A stretch of DNA of 7,131 nucleotides, from NCBI GenBank assembly GCA_020631675.1, contig JAHDGT010000106.1, positions 4,309-11,439 on the forward strand, given 5' to 3'. The DNA comes from Bacteroidota bacterium (GTDB taxonomy: Bacteria > Bacteroidota > Bacteroidia > Chitinophagales > UBA2359). Below are positions 1 to 5,304 of this stretch, one piece after another (positions within the stretch are counted from its first letter, which is position 1; each line of letters opens with the position of its first letter). The position numbers were made by a program, and so were the translations under genes. The notes beneath the pieces were generated by a model. The model was given only the letters and a program-made list of their open reading frames with translations. It searched no databases and had not been told where the DNA came from.

Positions 1-956
1 TTTTCTTTGTTTTGCTTACTGATCTCATAGATCACCCGCCATTGATTGACGATGTCTTTTTGTGCTTGCCAGAAAGAGTAGCTGGGGTCATAAATGTGCG
101 TAGGTTCGGCTTTAGCACCATTGATCTCCATGATTTTAAAGCCTCTTCCTGCTTTCATATCTGCTATGCTGGTGCATTTGATGTCATATCGGCCAAAGTA
201 GATGCCATCAAGCTGAAGACTCAGTTCATCAAATACATCAGTGAGATCTTGATCGATCAGATCATTTATATTCAAGAAAGTAGTACCTCTTGAATGGTTA
301 CCGATGGCTACTAACTCCTTCGTTTCTCCTTCAGCTAAAATGATTTTCAGCAGTTCGGGTTCGTCTTTCCGCAATTTATCTAATTGGAGATATGCGCGAT
401 CATAGCGCATGCAAAGTTCCTCGATCGTTGATTTCCCGTCTCCTTTCACACTCAGCATTTTCTTTCGGGTAAAAGAAGACACATTTCCTTTTTTTGAATT
501 GGGGTAACGGTAGTGCAATACACTCACCTCTTCAGGATAAGTGATGAATTCTTGCAGGATAAGCTGGACGGGATTGTTCTCCATATAGTCCAGGAGCGCT
601 GCTTCATTCGTGATCTTCTCTACTAGAAAACCACGCTCGCCCACATCGGGTTTAGCAACGATGGGAAAAGCTAAATCTGACTTATTAAACAGTTCGAGTG
701 TGGCTTGCGGACTGGTGTTCGCAGGTATGCGCAATCCTTGGGGTACGAATTGGGCAGGCAATTGAGAGAGAATGTCTTGCTTGGATTCCCCGAACATGCC
801 ACCGGTGTCTATTGCCGGGTTGACCGCACTGTAAAAAAAGAAGGATCGGGCGCGAAAGCCCAAATAAAAGATATAGAAGGCAGGCAGGCCATAAATAAAA
901 GTCAAGGGCCAATACTCCCAATTTCGGAGGCGAATGAAAAAAGCTCTGAGCGACAT
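1..956 (-). CDS. ATP-grasp ligase-like protein with N-terminal membrane segment (C-terminus cut by window edge)
   Basis: The minus-strand frame is open from an ATG at 956 to the left edge, giving 318 residues with no stop, so the C-terminal end is missing. An in-frame TAA at 978-980 precedes the ATG and there is no other start between them. Residues about 16-33 are hydrophobic and aromatic and look like one membrane segment. The rest resembles the D-alanine-D-alanine ligase/ATP-grasp fold: VAKPDVGERG near residues 100-109 fits the ATP-contacting lysine strand, GRYDIK near 255-260 and MEINGAKAEP near 276-285 supply the Asp, Glu and Asn that bind Mg-ATP in the family. Such enzymes join a carboxylate to an amine through an acyl-phosphate. 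Similar Bacteroidota proteins are often labelled D-Ala-D-Ala ligase, but the substrate here is unknown, and the membrane segment is not a feature of Ddl. A 109-bp gap separates it from the upstream gene, so it may be its own transcription unit. Confidence 0.85.
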   Translation of the reverse strand, partial: MSLRAFFIRLRNWEYWPLTFIYGLPAFYIFYLGFRARSFFFYSAVNPAIDTGGMFGESKQDILSQLPAQFVPQGLRIPANTSPQATLELFNKSDLAFPIVAKPDVGERGFLVEKITNEAALLDYMENNPVQLILQEFITYPEEVSVLHYRYPNSKKGNVSSFTRKKMLSVKGDGKSTIEELCMRYDRAYLQLDKLRKDEPELLKIILAEGETKELVAIGNHSRGTTFLNINDLIDQDLTDVFDELSLQLDGIYFGRYDIKCTSIADMKAGRGFKIMEINGAKAEPTHIYDPSYSFWQAQKDIVNQWRVIYEISKQNKE

Positions 957-995
957 ATGATTTGATCTGGCAACTACTTATTCATAAAGCATTCC

Positions 996-1055
996 CTAAT
1001 GTCTTAAGCACAAGAAAAACGAACTATATGATTCCCGACAATTTGAGACATTTAG
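996..1055. repeat. Imperfect inverted repeat between the pseudokinase and ATP-grasp genes
   Basis: The arm CTAATGTCTTAA (996-1007) is nearly the reverse complement of TTGAGACATTTAG (1043-1055), with one bulged base and one mismatch around a perfect AATGTCT/AGACATT core. The loop is about 35 nt and no T-tract follows either arm, so this is not a standard intrinsic terminator. It could be an operator or mRNA structure in the 957-1065 gap, or chance. No promoter motif was recognised in this gap. Confidence 0.3.
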
Positions 1056-1065
1056 ATTGAAAAAC

Positions 1066-2130
1066 CTAGCGCTCATTCACAAAAGGGAAAGTAAAAGTAG
1101 TGACATTCCCTTCATTCGGGAGATGCTCGACCGAGACCGTTCCTCCTAATTCCTTTAAAATTTCTTCTGCAACAAGGAATTCTTTTTTCAATTGCTTAGG
1201 AGAAACAACAATGGAAAGCGGATCATTAGGCGTAGCCCCGATCGGAAGCGGATCCATCATATCAGCCTTACCAGAATCGGTGATGACGAAGCACAGCCAT
1301 TTCGCATTTTCATTCTTAGCAGAGCGCAATACACTCACATTCACTTCTCCATTAGAGGTAGAGCAGATCGCCTTACCGATGAAGATGTACAAGAGTTGGC
1401 AAAGTTCCCATTTCCTTCCGAACCACTCGCTAGACACATCAGGGCGGATATTGAAGTAAATAGGGCTACGCATGGCATAGCTAAGTGTATCGAAAATTTT
1501 AATGACCGACCAAAGCAGATTAGACATAGCGAACCACTCACTATCCTTTTGTTTTCTCGCCTCTATGATCTCACCGAATAAGGTATCACTCAATTGTAAA
1601 ACATTCTTTTCTCCTTTCTTTAATGTTTTTTCCCAATTGGATTTGAGTTCTACGAGTTTATGATATCGTTCTTGTTCTTTTAGGAAGTTGTGGTTCAGGT
1701 ATTGGATTTCTTTATGTAGGCTCAGTGCTTTGGATCTAGATTCGATGATCTCTTGACGAATCAGTGATTCGTTTCTTTCCTGCTGAATGATGAGCAGGTA
1801 TTGGTATTGCCTTGTAAGGTCTTGAATCGTCCAGACAATGTGTTCCGGATTTTCCGAAGATCGGGAAAAAGCGAAATCAAATATCCAATCCCTTCCTTGA
1901 TGATACACCTCTACCCTAGGGAAGTAAAGTTCATCATCTGTAGGTTTCAGAGCGACCAGCGTAGACTTTATACTTTGTAAAAAGCCAAATTGCTCAAATA
2001 GCGAAGCTTCTTGATCACTGGTATTAATAAAGGTGTCACAAGACCCTAAAGACATACCAGTGGAATCAAAGATCACCACTTGGAATTTTGGTGCGCAGTG
2101 CAGTAATTTATATTTATCTACGGATACCAT
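1066..2130 (-). CDS. PAS-like sensor protein with a degenerate histidine-kinase ATPase domain (probable pseudokinase)
   Basis: This is a 354-residue soluble protein with no signal peptide or membrane segment. Residues about 14-115 look like a PAS fold, starting at FQVVIFDSTG and ending in the typical exit WTIQDLTRQYQ. A charged coiled coil follows (about 112-195). Residues about 236-352 resemble a HATPase_c domain: WELCQLLYIFIGKAI sits where the N-box belongs, VITDSGKAD where the G1 box belongs, and EEILKELGGTVSVEHL with TTFTFPF matches the C-terminal helix and strands. No phospho-acceptor H-box is visible between coiled coil and ATPase region, the N-box asparagine is replaced (IGKAI for NLLxNA), and the glycine-rich ATP lid is not recognisable. 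It therefore probably does not autophosphorylate and may act as a binding or sensing partner. Its ATG lies inside the end of the GTPase gene (17-nt overlap), implying coupled translation and a shared function. Confidence 0.85.
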   Translation of the reverse strand: MVSVDKYKLLHCAPKFQVVIFDSTGMSLGSCDTFINTSDQEASLFEQFGFLQSIKSTLVALKPTDDELYFPRVEVYHQGRDWIFDFAFSRSSENPEHIVWTIQDLTRQYQYLLIIQQERNESLIRQEIIESRSKALSLHKEIQYLNHNFLKEQERYHKLVELKSNWEKTLKKGEKNVLQLSDTLFGEIIEARKQKDSEWFAMSNLLWSVIKIFDTLSYAMRSPIYFNIRPDVSSEWFGRKWELCQLLYIFIGKAICSTSNGEVNVSVLRSAKNENAKWLCFVITDSGKADMMDPLPIGATPNDPLSIVVSPKQLKKEFLVAEEILKELGGTVSVEHLPNEGNVTTFTFPFVNER

Positions 2131-2608
2131 TCTTGTCGAGCATTGCTTGAGCTAATCTCAAAAAAGTGTCCTCAACCCCCATACCTTGTTTAGCACTTGT
2201 GAAGAAATCGACCTTAACAGGGATCAAGCTTTTCACTTCCTCAAGTCCATTTGCGTCTAAAAGGTCTTTTTTGTTACCCACAATTATGATAGGTACTCCG
2301 GGGAGTCGCTTTTGAATGAATTCAAGATCGCTGGTCAGGTTATTATAGCTGGCAGGTCTGGATAGGTCAAATACATAAATCACTCCACTACTACCTAGGT
2401 AATAAGATAGTGGGATTCTCGATTGGTTTTGCTCACCACCGATATCCCAAATGATCATATTGACCTTAGCTTGGTCGGTCACCACTTCTTTCTTATCTAT
2501 CCGCACACCAAGTGTGGTCTGATAGCTATACGGAAATCTCCGATATACGAATTGGCTGATCAAAGAAGTTTTTCCTACGCAAAAACTCCCCGCCAATATG
2601 ACCTTCAT
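2114..2608 (-). CDS. Rab/Ras-like small GTPase
   Basis: This is a 164-residue, single-domain GTPase of the Ras superfamily with all G motifs: P-loop GSFCVGKTS (7-15), switch I TTLGVRI (31-37) like the Rab TIGVDF signature, G3 WDIGGEQ (54-60), G4 NKKD (112-115) and G5 TSAK (137-140). The run SYYLGSSGVIYVFDL is also very Rab-like. It is expected to cycle between GTP and GDP forms and recruit partners. The position of Ras Gln61 is Glu59, with a Gln beside it, so intrinsic hydrolysis may be slow. There is no C-terminal prenylation cysteine and no membrane segment, so it is probably cytosolic unless tethered by partners. I chose the ATG at 2608 because the P-loop strand starts directly there and a GAGAG lies 8 nt upstream. 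A GTG at 2623, overlapping the TAG of the preceding gene by one base, would add five residues. Its partners are probably encoded on both sides. Confidence 0.95.
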   Translation of the reverse strand: MKVILAGSFCVGKTSLISQFVYRRFPYSYQTTLGVRIDKKEVVTDQAKVNMIIWDIGGEQNQSRIPLSYYLGSSGVIYVFDLSRPASYNNLTSDLEFIQKRLPGVPIIIVGNKKDLLDANGLEEVKSLIPVKVDFFTSAKQGMGVEDTFLRLAQAMLDKNGIRR

Positions 2609-2622
2609 GTTTAGTACTCTCA

Positions 2623-3546
2623 CTACTTATCGGTTTGTTTTTCAAAATCGAGGAAAACCTCTCGTAAATCTTTAGAAATGCTTTTGAAAAGCACATCATC
2701 CACTTGCTCCAACAATTTAGCCGAAGGCATTTTCTTTTGTGCGAACTCCATAAGCACATCCGAAAGATTGCTTTTATATGTTGTATCTGCCATACCAGAA
2801 ACCACAGTGGCAATATAATACTTATGAAAGTTATTCATCAGAATTTTTTGCTCGCCATATTCTATAGCATCCAATTCGGCATTTTCACCCTGACTTCTGA
2901 AAGTTTCGTTCACAAAGGCTTTAATAGCCGATAGCATACCGGCGATCATATCCATATCTGTCGATTTGTTGGGCGAATAACTACCTAACAGCAAACCAGA
3001 TTCGCCTTGTATGATAAATACTTCATCAACACGCGTTCTTGAAAGCAGTGCGTCACGAAATAGCGTCTGTTCAAGAGGAACACCGGTAATAGCTGATTTC
3101 ATTCTGGCAACCCAACCTCTAAAAGAAAATGCATTGTTCACTGTCTGAGAAAAGGACTCTAAAAATGAATCGAACTGATACCGCACGTATCGTCCGACCA
3201 TTTGTCCTATAATAGGGAATAAAGCCTCAACGAATTCATCTTTAGAATTCGCGATCTCTTCTTTGATCGTTTCCTTTACTTCGTATCCAAAAACATGATG
3301 GAAGTCACGCTTAAGTTGTTCAATACGAACATTAAAAAGTGGGTCAACTTTCGACTCCCACGCCTCATCATCATCCAACTGCCCTCTCAACTCAGACATA
3401 TCCTCCTTAATCCCGGATACATCATCCTGTAGCTGAGAGACATTGTCCTCAATATCAGACACCTTACCGTCGATTTGACGAGCATACGCTCGCTCCTCTT
3501 TCAACAGTATATGCTGCAATTGTTCTAATAATGACTGATCGTCCAT
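2623..3546 (-). CDS. Coiled-coil protein with roadblock/longin-like C-terminal half, probable GTPase partner
   Basis: From the ATG at 3546 this is 307 residues. A TTG at 3606 would add 20 residues, and the frame is open back to the stop of the upstream gene. I prefer the ATG because homologues as I recall them begin close to a motif like LEQLQHILLKEE, found here nine residues in. The first part is an acidic heptad-rich coiled coil (about 20-60), then helices to about 135, a conserved patch FRGWVARMKSAITGVPLEQ (about 142-160), and a region starting RVDEVFIIQGESGLLLGSY that fits a roadblock/LC7 or longin fold, with helix MDMIAGMLSAIKAFV and strands KYYIATVVSG. Similar FRGW...VFLIHRETGL regions occur, as I recall, in OmpA-like proteins of other phyla, but no OmpA domain is present here. 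Roadblock proteins such as MglB act as regulators or platforms for small GTPases, and the next gene encodes one, starting at or just after this stop codon. Assignment to the fold is by eye. Confidence 0.8.
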   Translation of the reverse strand: MDDQSLLEQLQHILLKEERAYARQIDGKVSDIEDNVSQLQDDVSGIKEDMSELRGQLDDDEAWESKVDPLFNVRIEQLKRDFHHVFGYEVKETIKEEIANSKDEFVEALFPIIGQMVGRYVRYQFDSFLESFSQTVNNAFSFRGWVARMKSAITGVPLEQTLFRDALLSRTRVDEVFIIQGESGLLLGSYSPNKSTDMDMIAGMLSAIKAFVNETFRSQGENAELDAIEYGEQKILMNNFHKYYIATVVSGMADTTYKSNLSDVLMEFAQKKMPSAKLLEQVDDVLFKSISKDLREVFLDFEKQTDK

Positions 3547-3666
3547 ACTAAAGGGGTAAGAATAAAAACTTAATAGCTTTTTCAACTCAGATAAAAAACC
3601 ATCCAAGAAACATTTGTTAAAATAAAATGCACCCTTAGAAGCTTCCGCTGAAGAAAGCGCTATTAA

Positions 3667-4149
3667 TTACTTAGACAATTCCTTGCCAAGATCGCTAAAC
3701 AGCTTCCCGAGTGCTTTTTTATCTGACTTCTTTTCCTCAAGTTTGGCAATTGCGGCCATCACCTCTTTATGGTTGCTTTCCACCTTTTTGACCAAGCTTT
3801 CTTCTAGCGCCTTGACAGATTTAGCGAATGTTTTATTCACCTCTGTCAGCATGCTTTGCAGTTCTTTTCGACTCTCGGTCAATTCAGACTGCACCTTATT
3901 GATATTGCTTAGGTTGTCTTTAACCCGTTCGTCGGTATTGGTATCCAAGTTCTTAATAGAATCTTGAAACTGATCTTGCATATTCTTTAAGACCCCCTCT
4001 AGCTCTGCTCTCTGTTTCATCACATCTTCCTCAAAAGCGGAAAACCGCTTCTCGTACTCCTGCATCGTGGTACCGAAGATGATATCGCGAATGGCTAACA
4101 GCTGAGTAGGCTGATCCATTAATGGATTATTCGCATTCTTGTCGGCCAT
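3667..4149 (-). CDS. Conserved coiled-coil protein, first gene of the GTPase cluster
   Basis: This is a 160-residue, charged, mostly helical protein of unknown function. Its ATG at 4149 follows an AT-rich leader with no clear Shine-Dalgarno. The N-terminal segment QLLAIRDIIFGTTMQEYEKR (about 16-35) is non-repetitive and looks like a conserved docking motif. Residues about 35-140 form a long coiled coil with heptad spacing of Leu, Val and Ile, and the C-terminus KALGKLFSDLGKEL is a short amphipathic helix that also looks conserved. There is no signal peptide or membrane segment. It resembles small coiled-coil proteins I recall beside roadblock and GTPase genes in other phyla, and a scaffold or adaptor role for the GTPase and roadblock pair is inference. 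Its TAA stop lies in the same reading frame as the downstream gene, 120 nt before that gene's preferred ATG. Confidence 0.85.
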   Translation of the reverse strand: MADKNANNPLMDQPTQLLAIRDIIFGTTMQEYEKRFSAFEEDVMKQRAELEGVLKNMQDQFQDSIKNLDTNTDERVKDNLSNINKVQSELTESRKELQSMLTEVNKTFAKSVKALEESLVKKVESNHKEVMAAIAKLEEKKSDKKALGKLFSDLGKELSK

Positions 4150-4191
4150 GTTTTCAATTTTACCGGGTTTTCAAAAAATCAAGGAATGTAA

Positions 4192-4222
4192 ATGTAGCGA
4201 ATCAGCTTAAAAACAGCTACAT
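4192..4222. repeat. Spaced inverted repeat upstream of the coiled-coil gene
   Basis: ATGTAGC (4192-4198) and GCTACAT (4216-4222) are perfect 7-bp complementary arms separated by 17 nt. They lie 43-73 nt upstream of the ATG at 4149, inside the probable 5' leader. They could be a repressor or activator site, or an RNA hairpin acting on the first gene of the cluster. There is no experimental or family evidence for either. Confidence 0.35.
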
Positions 4223-4286
4223 ATTAGGTAATTAAAAATGAGCATTGCCGTATATATCGAAGAATAGAACTGCTTTACACCTCCGA

Positions 4287-4299
4287 TCATGCCGCATGA
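4287..4299. promoter_or_regulatory. 13-bp palindrome TCATGC-C-GCATGA, possible operator
   Basis: The two 6-bp arms are exact reverse complements around one central base. The site lies 138 nt upstream of the coiled-coil gene and 177 nt beyond the end of the response regulator. Palindromes this tight commonly bind dimeric regulators. No specific regulator is recognised, and single occurrence in the window means chance cannot be excluded. Confidence 0.35.
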
Positions 4300-4362
4300 C
4301 CTAAAATGTAAATATTCCTTTACCTCAATGGCAATACCTTTCCTCCTACCTCTACTACACTT

Positions 4363-4370
4363 CAAATATA
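4363..4370 (-). promoter_or_regulatory. Candidate -7 element (TATATTTG) for the GTPase cluster
   Basis: On the minus strand the sequence reads TATATTTG, an exact match to the Bacteroidota -7 consensus TAnnTTTG. No clear TTG-type -33 element sits at the usual distance upstream, so this is half a promoter. Use of it would give a 5' leader of roughly 200 nt containing the 4287 palindrome and the 4192-4222 inverted repeat. Confidence 0.3.
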
Positions 4371-4412
4371 GTACCCATTTAATCTATAAGTATTCATCCC
4401 TCACCTTTTAAT

Positions 4413-4425
4413 GTGATGTTATCAC
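4413..4425. promoter_or_regulatory. 13-bp palindrome GTGAT-GTT-ATCAC
   Basis: Perfect 5-bp arms flank a 3-bp centre, about 50 nt beyond the response-regulator stop codon and upstream of the candidate -7 element. A related pair of half-sites, GTGAT and ATCAC, occurs at 5212-5216 and 5227-5231 in front of the response-regulator gene with a 10-bp gap. It could be an operator. No T-run follows on either strand, so it is unlikely to be a terminator. Confidence 0.3.
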
Positions 4426-4475
4426 TATTCTATACGCCTCAAGGGCAGATTTAGTTACATAACTTGAATGATATG

Positions 4476-5156
4476 TTAGGCATTGAACTTATATCCAATT
4501 CCTTTTATCGTTTTTATGTACTCGCTTCCTAGTTTTTCTCTTAGCTTGCGAATGTGTACGTCTATGGTACGGTCATTAACAATGATATCCGTTCCCCAGA
4601 TTTTATTTAGAATCTCCTCGCGGGTAAAAACCTTACCAGGCTTAGAAGCCAGTAAATAGATCAAATTGAATTCTTTTTTCGGCAGATCTATTTTACGCTC
4701 CCCTTGAGTCAATATAAAAGTCTCTTTATTGATCTCTAAGTCGTGCACGCGAATGATCTTATCCGCCTCTTGCTCATTGAAACGTCGTAAGAGCGAGCGA
4801 ACTTTACTGACCAATAGTCTCGGTTTGATAGGCTTGGTCAAATAATCATCCCCGCCCATGTCGAGTCCCATCACTTGAGTAAACTCTTCCCCACGAGCGG
4901 TCAAGAAAACGATCAAAGTTTCCTGAAATTCATCCAAAGCTCTTAGCTCCTTGCAAGTTTGGATGCCATCCAACTCAGGCATCATCACATCCAAAATGAT
5001 CAAATGAGGCAGCTTTTGCTGAGCCACCTCGATCGCATCCATACCATTAGATGCCGTGAATACTTGATAGCCTTCCTTCTTTAAATTGTAGGACAGAAAC
5101 TCTAAAGCATCCGGCTCGTCATCTACAAGTAGAATCTTAATATCAACATTGGTCAT
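4476..5156 (-). CDS. OmpR/PhoB-family two-component response regulator
   Basis: This is 226 residues, the normal length for the family. The receiver domain (about 6-122) has the acidic pair Asp12-Asp13, phospho-acceptor Asp56 in LILDVMMP, switch Thr86 and Lys108 in the TKP motif, so all catalytic residues are intact. The winged-helix DNA-binding domain (about 130-225) shows KEFNLIYLLASKPGKVFTR and the recognition-helix stretch NDRTIDVHIRKLREKLG, ending in TIKGIGYKF. Phosphorylation by a histidine kinase should switch it between monomer and dimer to control transcription. No kinase gene adjoins it: a CoA-transferase lies upstream, and the only kinase-like protein in the window (1066-2130) lacks the residues needed to phosphorylate it. 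The ATG at 5156 places the receiver start normally. It is probably transcribed from the 148-bp gap upstream. Overall similarity is to the PhoB branch, but the regulon cannot be told from sequence. Confidence 0.97.
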   Translation of the reverse strand: MTNVDIKILLVDDEPDALEFLSYNLKKEGYQVFTASNGMDAIEVAQQKLPHLIILDVMMPELDGIQTCKELRALDEFQETLIVFLTARGEEFTQVMGLDMGGDDYLTKPIKPRLLVSKVRSLLRRFNEQEADKIIRVHDLEINKETFILTQGERKIDLPKKEFNLIYLLASKPGKVFTREEILNKIWGTDIIVNDRTIDVHIRKLREKLGSEYIKTIKGIGYKFNA

Positions 5157-5304
5157 GCTAAGGAAAATTTTATACTGAACATTAGGTCAGATCTCACAAA
5201 TCAGTTAATTCGTGATAATATCTGAAATCACCTTGCTAAGAGCGCAAAATCTTCAGCGCGTTGAAATACCTCCGCAAAATAGGCAATACCTAAATAGCAA
5301 CCGC
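5157..5304. other. Short intergenic region upstream of the response regulator
   Basis: These 148 bp separate the CoA-transferase stop from the response-regulator ATG. They contain spaced complementary arms TCAGAT (5187-5192) and ATCTGA (5220-5225), and the GTGAT/ATCAC pair at 5212-5231, which overlap each other. A minus-strand TATTTTG near 5275 is one base short of the -7 consensus. Nothing here is strong enough to call a promoter or terminator. Confidence 0.4.

Larger units (their letters stand above)
4150..4475. other. Non-coding gap between the response regulator and the GTPase cluster
   Basis: This 326-bp AT-rich stretch has no convincing gene in any frame. The longest minus-strand reading from an ATG is about 21 codons and has no family resemblance. 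It holds two short near-perfect 13-bp palindromes, a spaced 7-bp inverted repeat and one match to the Bacteroidota -7 element, each listed separately. It is the likely promoter and 5' leader of the four-gene cluster. No clear hairpin with a T-tract was found to end the response-regulator transcript. Confidence 0.7.

Noticed and set aside
12..293. Plus-strand open frame of 93 codons
   Set aside because: It lies opposite the ATP-grasp gene, whose frame carries clear family motifs; the plus-strand product has no recognisable features.
685..965. Open frames on both strands over the ATP-grasp N-terminus
   Set aside because: They are shadows of the ATP-grasp frame, which continues through this region without interruption.
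1100..1581. Plus- and minus-strand open frames over the pseudokinase C-terminus
   Set aside because: The 1066-2130 frame shows HATPase-like order; the others have no domain features and no plausible context.
2623..3546. OmpA or MotB envelope protein
   Set aside because: There is no OmpA peptidoglycan-binding motif, membrane segment or signal peptide; only the FRGW and roadblock-like regions resemble such proteins.
4232..4300. Possible 21-codon minus-strand peptide in the leader of the GTPase cluster
   Set aside because: No clear ribosome binding site, no similarity, and a length expected by chance.
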